A stretch of DNA of 64,000 nucleotides from Gemmatimonadota bacterium. Lineage in GTDB: Bacteria > Gemmatimonadota > Gemmatimonadetes > Gemmatimonadales > GWC2-71-9. The notes under the pieces are model-generated. The model made no database searches and was not told the origin of the DNA. It was given only the letters and a program-made list of their open reading frames with translations. Numbering within the stretch: the stretch's first letter is position 1; each line of letters opens with the position of its first letter. Of the stretch, positions 43,599 to 50,623 are shown piece by piece. Made by a program: the position numbers and the translations under genes. Where the stretch lies: assembly GCA_003222085.1 (NCBI GenBank), contig QHUK01000018.1, forward strand, positions 46,014-110,013, in the 5' to 3' direction.

Positions 43599-43619
43599 GC
43601 ACCGGGCAACACCCGGTGC
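43599..43619 (+). terminator. Perfect hairpin after the TonB receptor
   Basis: GCACCGGG (43599-43606) and CCCGGTGC (43612-43619) form an 8-bp stem with a 5-base loop. No T tract follows, so it may be a weak or Rho-assisted terminator, or only an mRNA-stabilising hairpin. Confidence 0.4.
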
Positions 43620-43647
43620 TCACGGAGACGCTCCTAGGGAGACGCAT

Positions 43648-43945
43648 ATGAGAAGGATTCTGATCATCGCTGCTCTCGGCATCGGCGCCTGCAGCAAAGA
43701 CGTGTCCGCTCCCCAGCCGGCACCGGCCTGCGCGCCGGGCGGACCCTCGTCCCTCACGCTACCCGTGGGGGGCATCGCGGCGGCTCGTACATCCTGGCAG
43801 GCCGCGCGAGTTCGGTCCCTACCCCCTCAGGATCGCCGCCCTGGCGGGGGGGAGCATTGTGACGGGCATGTTCCGCCTCTTGTCGCCGACCGGCTCCCTG
43901 GTCAGCTTCCCCGGAGCGCGACTCTACGTCCTTCGCACGCAGTGA
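43648..43945 (+). pseudogene. Broken lipoprotein gene between the TonB receptor and pckA
   Basis: It starts with an ATG at 43648 and a good lipoprotein signal (MRRILIIAALGIGACSKD, Cys15), then SSLTLPVGG. Soon after this the protein-like reading moves to other frames: GGSYILAGRASSVP in one, then EFGPYPLRIAALAGG with a further stretch ending in a TGA at 43943-43945. At least one frameshift, probably two, separate the parts. The original frame happens to stay open into pckA, which would produce a spurious fusion. It could also be a sequencing problem. Confidence 0.4.
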
Positions 43946-43992
43946 TATGGGGCGCCCTGCTTGACACGCGGAGCGCGGGCATTCTGGTGGGG

Positions 43993-45624
43993 ATGGCACA
44001 ACCTGTGCGGATGACGGCGCACGCCACCCGCCCCGCCGAACGCGGACGGGCCTCCTCCCTGGAGGCCGCGGGACTCACGCCGCAACGCGCCGTGCATTGG
44101 AACCTCGGGCCGCCCGAGCTCTATGAGCACGCGGTGCGTCGGGCCGAGGGCGTGATCGCCGAGGGCGGGGCGTTCTGCGCCGTGACCGCCCCGCACACCG
44201 GGCGCAGCCCGAACGACAAGTTCATCGTGCGTGAGCCCTCCGCGGAGGAGGAGATCCGGTGGAACCGGCTGAACCAGCCGCTCGAGGCCGCTCACTTCGA
44301 GCGACTCAAGGCGGCGGTGCTGACGCACCTCGCGGGGCAGGAGCTCTTCGTGCGCGACCTGTTCGCCGGCGCGGACGCGGAGCACCGGTTCGGCATCCGG
44401 TTCGTGACGCCCAACGCGTGGCACGCCCTGTTCGTTCACAACATGTTCCTGCGCCCGTCCCCCGCCGATCTCGCATCCTTCTCCCCCGCCTGGATGGTGC
44501 TCCACGCCCCCGAGTTGCATGCCGATCCCGGAACCCACGGCACCAAGTCGGGCACGTTCGTGGTGATCCATTTCGGACAGCGCACGATCCTGATCGGCGG
44601 CACGCGCTACGCCGGTGAGATGAAGAAGTCGGTGTTTACGATCCTCAACTACCTGCTGCCGAAGCGCGGCGTCCTCTCGATGCACTGCTCCGCCAATCTC
44701 GGCCGGGCGGGCGACGTCGCGCTGTTCTTCGGCCTGTCGGGCACCGGGAAGACGACGCTGTCCGCCGACCCCGAACGGGCGCTGATCGGGGACGACGAGC
44801 ATGGCTGGTCCGACCGGGGGATTTTCAACTTCGAGGGTGGCTGCTACGCGAAGGTCATCCGGCTGTCGCGCGAGGGCGAGCCCGAAATCTTCGCGACCAC
44901 CCGCATGTTCGGGACGGTGCTCGAGAACGTGGTGGTGGACCCCGAGACCCGCGCCATCGACCTCGACTCGGATCAGATCACCGAGAACACCCGCGCGTCG
45001 TACCCCATCCAATACATCCCGAACCACGTCCCGGGCGGGGTGGGCGGGCACCCGTCGCACATCCTGTTCCTCACGTGCGACGCGTACGGGGTCATGCCCC
45101 CGATCGCCCGCCTCTCCCCGGCGCAGGCGATGTACCACTTCCTGTCAGGGTACACTGCCAAGGTCGCCGGCACCGAGCGCGGCGTGACCGAGCCGAAGGC
45201 GACATTCTCGACGTGCTTCGGCGCCCCGTTCCTGCCGCTCAGCCCCAACGCCTACTCCTCGCTGCTCGGCGAGAAGATCGGCACGCATGGCGTCCAGTGC
45301 TGGCTCGTGAACACGGGGTGGACGGGCGGACCCTACGGCGTCGGCCAGCGGATCCGGCTCGGCTTCACCCGCGCCATGGTGCGCGCCGCGCTCGCCGGGA
45401 AGCTCGACCGCATCCCCACTACGCCCGACCCCGTGTTCGGAGTCGAAGTCCCGCTGCAGGTGCCGGGCGTGCCGGAAGGCCTGCTCCTGCCCCGCGGCAC
45501 CTGGAGCGATCCGGCGGCCTATGATGCACAGGCCGCGCGCCTCGCGCAGATGTTCCGCGAGAACTTCGCCCAGTTCCAGGATCAGGTGCACGCCGCGGTC
45601 GGGGACGCCGGGCCACGGGGATAG
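43993..45624 (+). CDS. pckA: Phosphoenolpyruvate carboxykinase (ATP)
   Basis: A 543-residue enzyme converting oxaloacetate plus ATP to PEP in gluconeogenesis. The ATP-type signature FFGLSGTGKTTLSADP (kinase-1a loop), IGDDEHGWSDRGIFNFEGGCYAK (kinase-2/metal site, first part seen as IGDDEHGW), TAPHTGRSPNDKFIV, GTRYAGEMKKSVFT and SGYTAKVAGTE are all present. The ATG at 43993 has a GGTGGGG ribosome-binding stretch just upstream. The same frame is open for another 140 codons upstream, but that part is the broken lipoprotein and does not match PckA. Confidence 0.95.
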   Translation: MAQPVRMTAHATRPAERGRASSLEAAGLTPQRAVHWNLGPPELYEHAVRRAEGVIAEGGAFCAVTAPHTGRSPNDKFIVREPSAEEEIRWNRLNQPLEAAHFERLKAAVLTHLAGQELFVRDLFAGADAEHRFGIRFVTPNAWHALFVHNMFLRPSPADLASFSPAWMVLHAPELHADPGTHGTKSGTFVVIHFGQRTILIGGTRYAGEMKKSVFTILNYLLPKRGVLSMHCSANLGRAGDVALFFGLSGTGKTTLSADPERALIGDDEHGWSDRGIFNFEGGCYAKVIRLSREGEPEIFATTRMFGTVLENVVVDPETRAIDLDSDQITENTRASYPIQYIPNHVPGGVGGHPSHILFLTCDAYGVMPPIARLSPAQAMYHFLSGYTAKVAGTERGVTEPKATFSTCFGAPFLPLSPNAYSSLLGEKIGTHGVQCWLVNTGWTGGPYGVGQRIRLGFTRAMVRAALAGKLDRIPTTPDPVFGVEVPLQVPGVPEGLLLPRGTWSDPAAYDAQAARLAQMFRENFAQFQDQVHAAVGDAGPRG

Positions 45625-45638
45625 GGGGCGCCGAACAG

Positions 45639-45803
45639 CGGATCCTTCGCGCCTGCGGCGCTCAGGATGACAGTGCCCGTTGCGCGGGTATAGGAAAGAG
45701 AAAAGAGAAACCGTGCTTCTCCTCGCGTCTCTCCTTATGTTTTCTTTTTCAGGGCGTCCGGCGGCCTGTCATCCTGAGCGAGCGCGCGAAGCGAAGGATC
45801 TGC
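45639..45803. repeat. Large palindrome with GATCCTTCGC...CTCAGGATGACAG arms
   Basis: Left arm 45639-45673 and right arm 45767-45801 are complementary except for a few bases in the middle. The 93-base spacer holds a purine-rich run (45690-45710) facing a pyrimidine-rich run (45725-45752). The arm sequence belongs to a dispersed repeat seen across many bacterial phyla (AAGGATCT / ATCCTGAGCG type). It fills the pckA to HD-protein gap and ends just before the HD gene's ribosome-binding site. Confidence 0.8.
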
Positions 45804-45817
45804 TTTGGAGGTGATCC

Positions 45818-47080
45818 GTGGCACGCTCGCCCTTCGAGGTCGTCCGCGACCCGCTCTGGGACAACATCCGGCTCGATCCCGAAGCGCTGGCCGTCGTCGA
45901 CACCCCCGCCGTCCAGCGGCTGCGCTACGTGCGCCAGCTGGGACACGCGTTCCTGGTCTACCCCGGCGCCACGCATAGCCGCTTCGAGCACGCGCTCGGC
46001 GCGTACCAGCTCGCCCGCCGCGCGCTGTCGCAGCTCGAAGACGCGGGCGACGTCCGGCTCGACGCTGCGGATCGCGCTCGCCTGAAGCTCGCCGCGTTGT
46101 TGCACGACATCGGGCACTATCCCTTCTCCCATTCGCTCGAGGAAGCCGGTCTGCCGCACCACGAGGAGCTGGCGGCGCGGCACCTGGCGGACGGCGAGCT
46201 CGCACAGCGGCTGGCGGAGTTGCGGATCCCGGCCCAGCGGCTGCTGCCGCTGATCCAGTGCCGGGCACGCGAGCCCCTCGCCGGCCTGGTGTCGGGCTCG
46301 CTCGACGTGGACAAGCTCGACTACCTCTCGCGCGACGCCTGGATGTGCGGCGTTCCCTACGGGGTGATCGATGTGGACCGGCTGCTCACGTCGCTGACCC
46401 TGGCCCCCGGACGAGACGGCCATCCCACGCTCGCGCTCCACGAAAAGGGGCTCGCGGCGCTCGAGTCGCTGCTGTTCGCCAAGTATCAGATGTATCGCAA
46501 CGTGTACTGGCACCATGCCGTCCGCAGCGCCACCTCGATGTTCAAGCGACTGGTGCGGCACGCGATCGCCGCCGGTCGAGTCCGGCCGGATGCCGTCGCG
46601 GTCGCCACCGACGACGGACTGATTCACGAGCTGCTGCAGCAGGACGCGACCGGCCTGGCCCGTAGTCTCCGGGAGCGGCGGCTCGCGAAGCGGGCCCTCG
46701 ACCTCCCGGCGACGGAGCTCCCCGCGGACACTCCCTCGTGGCCATCCGACGACCCCGACTTGCTCGAGCGCGTGGAGGACCGGCTCGCCCGGGACGTCGG
46801 GGTCGCGCCGGGGGAGCTGTTCCTCGACTTCCCGGCCAAAGCGACGATGCTGGCGCTCGACCTGCCGCTCGTGAAGCGCGACGGTACCGTGACGCAGCTT
46901 GGAGGCGCCGAAGCGGCGGCCCATCTCGGCCTGCCCCGCGTCGCGGCCGAGCTGTACCGCTCGGCGCGGCGGCTGCGCGTGTTCGTGCTGGGCGAGGCGC
47001 GAGTGGACGCGAAACGAATCGTGGAGCTGGTGATGATGCCGCGGGACGCAGTGATAGGACTGGTGAGCGGTGAGCGGTGA
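45818..47080 (+). CDS. HD-domain phosphohydrolase (dGTPase-like, COG1078)
   Basis: A 420-residue cytosolic metal-dependent phosphohydrolase. The HD site is spread over GATHSRFEHALGAYQLARR (first His), LLHDIGHYPFSHSLE (His-Asp), HHEELAARHL and LDVDKLDYLSRDAW (last Asp). This matches dNTP triphosphohydrolase-like proteins of COG1078, though the exact nucleotide is unknown. GTG 45818 has GGAGGTG seven bases upstream. Its last residues (VSGER and stop) are encoded by the left arm of the palindrome at 47061-47113. It converges on the PP2C gene. Confidence 0.9.
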   Translation: MARSPFEVVRDPLWDNIRLDPEALAVVDTPAVQRLRYVRQLGHAFLVYPGATHSRFEHALGAYQLARRALSQLEDAGDVRLDAADRARLKLAALLHDIGHYPFSHSLEEAGLPHHEELAARHLADGELAQRLAELRIPAQRLLPLIQCRAREPLAGLVSGSLDVDKLDYLSRDAWMCGVPYGVIDVDRLLTSLTLAPGRDGHPTLALHEKGLAALESLLFAKYQMYRNVYWHHAVRSATSMFKRLVRHAIAAGRVRPDAVAVATDDGLIHELLQQDATGLARSLRERRLAKRALDLPATELPADTPSWPSDDPDLLERVEDRLARDVGVAPGELFLDFPAKATMLALDLPLVKRDGTVTQLGGAEAAAHLGLPRVAAELYRSARRLRVFVLGEARVDAKRIVELVMMPRDAVIGLVSGER

Positions 47081-47113
47081 GAGCGCTCACCGCTTACTGC
47101 TCACCTCTCACCT
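47061..47113. repeat. Palindrome with GTGAGCG-type arms holding both convergent stop codons
   Basis: Left arm 47061-47082 is made of 7-base GTGAGCG units and right arm 47085-47113 of the complementary CTCACCG/CTCACC type. The HD-protein TGA (47078-47080) lies in the left arm and the PP2C TGA (47108-47110, minus strand) in the right arm. It could serve as a bidirectional terminator. Confidence 0.85.
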
Positions 47114-47893
47114 GGGTCTCGCCCCCGGCTGCGTGACCTGAGTGCCGTCGCTCACCGGCGCGTCCACCGAATCGATCCGGATGATGATCGCCGTGATGTT
47201 GTCGAGCCCGCCGTGGCGGTTGGCCTCGGTGATGAGATCGTCCACCTGCTCCTGCGGCATCCGGTCTCCCGCCAGGACCTCCGCCAGCTGCGGGTCCTCG
47301 AGCATCCCCGTCAGTCCGTCCGAAGCAAGCAGAAAGAGGTCGCGGGGCTTGACCGTCCCGAGGTAGACATCTGGCATCACATCGCTGTTCGCGCCCACGC
47401 AGCGGGTGATCACGTTCGAATACGGGTGGGAGCGCGCCTGCTCGGGGGTGAGATACCCTGCGTCGACTTGCTCCTGGACGTAGGAGTGATCCTTTGTGAG
47501 CTGCATCAGCTTCTGATCACGATAGAGGTAGGCACGGCTGTCCCCGACCTGGCCGATCAGAAATCGGGTTTCGTACAGCACGACCGCGGTGACCGTCGTC
47601 CCCATCCCGCGCTTGTCGTGCTCGGTCAGCGTCCGCTGGAAGATGGCACCGTTCGCGGCGCGGATCGCCGTGCGCATCCGGTCGGCGACCTGGTCGTCCG
47701 AGAGACTCTTCAGGGACCCGAGCTCGCGGGCCACGAAGCGCACCGCCATCTCACTCGCCACCTCACCGGCGGCGTGCCCGCCCATGCCGTCCGCCACCAC
47801 GAAAATCCCGCGGTCGGGGACCATGAGGAAGTTGTCCTCATTCCCCGAGCGGATGATGCCGACGTCAGTGCGACCGGCGCAGGTGATATGCAC
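47108..47893 (-). CDS. PP2C-type Ser/Thr protein phosphatase
   Basis: A 261-residue cytosolic phosphatase of the PPM/PP2C family, Stp type. The metal-binding aspartates are in GIIRSGNEDNF, VVADGMGGHAAGEVAS, LASDGLTGML and the C-terminal GGLDNITAI; RGMGTTVTAV and GDSRAYLYRD are family strands. It is nine bases after the FHA gene. No PknB-type kinase is in the locus, so the kinase partner must be elsewhere; it could also dephosphorylate the STAS protein of 29.7 kb. Its stop is inside the palindrome. Confidence 0.95.
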   Translation of the reverse strand: MHITCAGRTDVGIIRSGNEDNFLMVPDRGIFVVADGMGGHAAGEVASEMAVRFVARELGSLKSLSDDQVADRMRTAIRAANGAIFQRTLTEHDKRGMGTTVTAVVLYETRFLIGQVGDSRAYLYRDQKLMQLTKDHSYVQEQVDAGYLTPEQARSHPYSNVITRCVGANSDVMPDVYLGTVKPRDLFLLASDGLTGMLEDPQLAEVLAGDRMPQEQVDDLITEANRHGGLDNITAIIIRIDSVDAPVSDGTQVTQPGARPR

Positions 47894-47902
47894 GGGGCGC
47901 CG

Positions 47903-49393
47903 CTACGCCAGCAGCCGGTGGAGGACGGCGACGAGAGCTCCGCCACCCACCACGAGCGCCGCCGCACTTGCGCCGCAGCCTTTCCCCTTCTTGGGGGGTG
48001 GATGCTGGGCCCCCGGCCGCTTGGGAGCGGGCCGGGCGCCGGGCCGCGAAGGCGTGGGCGGCTGCGGCCTCAGGGGCGGAGCCGCCTTGGCACCGGGAGC
48101 CGGTGAGGCCACGGGCCCTGGGGCAGGCCGGCGGGGGGGGGGCGGCGCGGCGGGGGGTAGTGGCGTGGGGGGGACGTGCGCGGTCGAATGGGGCGTCCTC
48201 AAGACTTGAGTACCGCCCCCCTTTGCGACCACCAGCGCGTCGTCGGTCGGCTCGAACACGAGCTGCACGTCCCCGAACCGTACGGTCGCGCCTGGAGCCA
48301 GCGGGGCCTCACCCTTCACCCGCTCCCCGTCCACGAACGTGCCGTTCGTGGAATCGAGGTCTAAGAGCACCCAGACCCCCTCCCGACGCTGCAGCTTGGC
48401 GTGGCTCGTGGACACCGACGGATCCGGTACGACGAGGTCGTTGTAATCGGCCCGCCCGATGTTCACCACCGGAGTCCTCACCGACAGCCGCTGACCGACG
48501 AGCCCCCCGCTTCGCACGAGGAAGCTGGCGAACGGGGCGCCTGCAGCGGATCGGGGGGAGGCCGGCACAAAGGCTTCAAGACCGTGAACGGTGTGTCTGA
48601 GACGCTCCGTCGCGCCGGGCGGGGGCGTCGCCTGGCCCGGCCCGCCCGTCGGCTGCGCCTCCGCAGGCGGGGGCGCGGCCCATGGCGGGCTAGCGGCCGG
48701 CCCCGGTGGAGGGGGGGGAGGCGCGGTGGCAGGCGCCACGTCCGCGTAAAAACGAAACTGCTCGTCGCCCAGCCGGATCACGTCGGCCCGGGCGAGGATC
48801 CGCTGACCCTCCACGCGCTCCTCGTTCACGAACGTCCCGTTGGTACTGGAGTCGACCAGGAGATAACCCTTGGGCGTATGGACGATCTCGGCGTGCCGAC
48901 GCGACACGTCTTTGCCCGGGACCACCACGTCGGACCCCGCCTCGCGACCGAACACCAGCGACGCCCCGGTGATCACGTACTCACGACCGTCTGTGAGGCT
49001 GACGACCCGGCCGCCCGTCACGCCGATCGCGGGGGGCTTCACGCCCCCTTTGGCCGGTCCCTCGGCCGTCGCAGGAGTGAACGCCTTGACGAACTGGGTG
49101 CTACCCGATCGCCGCTCATCCACGAAGGTGAGCTCGTGACCCCCGACCTCGACCTTGTCGCCGTGCAAGAGGGGCGTGGGCTCGGCACCGAGGCGTACGC
49201 CGTTGATGAGGACATCGGCCGTGGGGGACGCCTTCCGGATAATCACCTGGCCGTCCGCCTGCCCCTGGACCAGGGCGTGCTGCGGCAGCACCGCGGCGCC
49301 GGCGAGAGAGATCGCGCAGCCGGCATCGCTGCCGAGCGTCACCTCGCCCACCGGGATGGTGAACTTCCTGCCGCCGAGTTCGAGCAGTGCCAT
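47903..49393 (-). CDS. Triple FHA-domain protein with C-terminal membrane anchor
   Basis: A 496-residue protein with three forkhead-associated domains: about 1-85 (degenerate; ISLAGAAVLPQHALVQ), about 115-200 (LVFGREAGSDVVVPGKDVSRRHAEIV, first part) and about 285-370 (VNIGRADYNDLVV, DLDSTNGTFVDGERV). Pro-rich linkers separate them, and the C-terminus is a Pro/Ala-rich tail plus one helix (GASAAALVVGGGALVAVL), so it is likely tail-anchored in the inner membrane facing the cytosol. FHA domains bind phosphothreonine, which fits the adjacent PP2C phosphatase. ATG 49393 begins the first FHA. Confidence 0.88.
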   Translation of the reverse strand: MALLELGGRKFTIPVGEVTLGSDAGCAISLAGAAVLPQHALVQGQADGQVIIRKASPTADVLINGVRLGAEPTPLLHGDKVEVGGHELTFVDERRSGSTQFVKAFTPATAEGPAKGGVKPPAIGVTGGRVVSLTDGREYVITGASLVFGREAGSDVVVPGKDVSRRHAEIVHTPKGYLLVDSSTNGTFVNEERVEGQRILARADVIRLGDEQFRFYADVAPATAPPPPPPGPAASPPWAAPPPAEAQPTGGPGQATPPPGATERLRHTVHGLEAFVPASPRSAAGAPFASFLVRSGGLVGQRLSVRTPVVNIGRADYNDLVVPDPSVSTSHAKLQRREGVWVLLDLDSTNGTFVDGERVKGEAPLAPGATVRFGDVQLVFEPTDDALVVAKGGGTQVLRTPHSTAHVPPTPLPPAAPPPPRRPAPGPVASPAPGAKAAPPLRPQPPTPSRPGARPAPKRPGAQHPPPKKGKGCGASAAALVVGGGALVAVLHRLLA

Positions 49394-49444
49394 CTGGGAG
49401 GCGGAAGTTACGCCCGACGGCGTAACCGCGCAAGGAAACACGCT

Positions 49445-50515
49445 TTACGCGATGTTCACCGCCTCCTCGCGCCCCACCAAGCCGCTCCGCAACCAGTACC
49501 AGAACAACAGTGATCCGGCGATCACCGTCGCGTAGCTGTTGATGAAGCGCCAGATGAGCGCGTACAACGGCAGCTGCGAGGGTCCGACATAGATCTGCAT
49601 GACCGCCGCGGAGAGGAACTCGGCCAGCCCGGCCGACCCGGGAGTCGGTGCGAAGTAGAGAAGGAAGGTGATGAATGTCTGGAGCAAGAGAATGTCGACG
49701 AAGTTGGCGGGAATGCCGAGCGCGCGCAGCGCGACGTATCCCGCCAGCAGCTTGTTGGCGTGCGACGGCGCGGACAGCAGCACGGCCCAAAACAGCGCCA
49801 CCCAGCCCTTCGGGTTCCCGAACGCGACCAGGCATTCGTGCGCCCGGTCGATCCCCTCGCGCAGCTGCTCGATGCGCGCCGCGATGCGGTGGCTCTTGCG
49901 CTCGAGCCGGCCCGCGAGCCAGTGCACGCCGTCCCGCAGCCAGGACGGGAATACCATGGCGAACAGCATGACGACGCCCAAGATCCCGAAGATCGTGAGG
50001 CTGGTGCGAAACAGACCGTAGTAGGTGATTCCCAGGACCACGTTGTGTTGCGCGAGCGACTTCCCGGCGCCGAGGTAAATAGCGAGCGGTCCCGCGACGG
50101 CGAAGAACACCACCGTGGCGACGAACGTCATGAAGGTGGACGTCATCGCCTCGGGGAGTCGGACGCCGGCCCGGCGCATGACCCACATCATTGTGGGCCC
50201 CGCACCGGACTGGAATGGGGTCAGGTACGCCGCCCAGGCGCTCATCCCCCCGGCAATGATCATGTCCGACAGCCGGACGCCTGGGTGCACGTGCCGGGCG
50301 ACGACCCACAGCCGCGTCCCTCCGCCGGCCCAGTCCATCGAAGCGAGGCCCAGTCCCACCACGATCCAGCCCCAGTGGAGGTGCAGCAGCGCGCGCGCCA
50401 CCGCCTGGACGTTCTCACCATATACCGCGAGCACGACGACGACACCGGCCAGCGAAATGATGGCGAAGAGTTCCAGACTACGGCGGAGCAGGCGTGGTGT
50501 GAGGGCGAGGGCCAT
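49445..50515 (-). CDS. Flippase-like membrane protein (UPF0104/AglD/MprF N-domain family)
   Basis: A 356-residue inner-membrane protein with about eight helices, in the lysylphosphatidylglycerol-synthase transmembrane/flippase-like family. Family marks are GGTRLWVVARHV, the AAYLTPFQSGAGPTMMWVMRR loop (first part seen as AAYLTPFQSGAG) and the late FAPTPGSAGLAEF with its PGSxGxxE motif. Members translocate lipid-linked molecules. It is the first gene of the flippase, FHA, PP2C minus-strand operon. ATG 50515; divergent from uvrA across a repeat. Confidence 0.88.
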   Translation of the reverse strand: MALALTPRLLRRSLELFAIISLAGVVVVLAVYGENVQAVARALLHLHWGWIVVGLGLASMDWAGGGTRLWVVARHVHPGVRLSDMIIAGGMSAWAAYLTPFQSGAGPTMMWVMRRAGVRLPEAMTSTFMTFVATVVFFAVAGPLAIYLGAGKSLAQHNVVLGITYYGLFRTSLTIFGILGVVMLFAMVFPSWLRDGVHWLAGRLERKSHRIAARIEQLREGIDRAHECLVAFGNPKGWVALFWAVLLSAPSHANKLLAGYVALRALGIPANFVDILLLQTFITFLLYFAPTPGSAGLAEFLSAAVMQIYVGPSQLPLYALIWRFINSYATVIAGSLLFWYWLRSGLVGREEAVNIA

Positions 50516-50527
50516 TGGGGGGCGAAA

Positions 50528-50592
50528 CTAGGGGGGCTCGGGGCTCGGGGCTAGGTGCTCGGGGGCCGCTGCTGCCCGAACCCCGGGCCCCT
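50528..50592. repeat. Imperfect palindrome with GGCTCGGG-type arms, flippase-uvrA gap
   Basis: Left arm 50528-50567 is a tandem of 8-base GGCTCGGG/GGCTAGG units. Right arm 50571-50592 is a shorter C-rich stretch (CCCGAACCCCGGGCCCCT). Complementarity is partial. It occupies the divergent promoter region of the flippase and uvrA. Confidence 0.6.
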
Positions 50593-50623
50593 ACACCCAC
50601 AGCCTCTATTAGTTTACAGGGTT

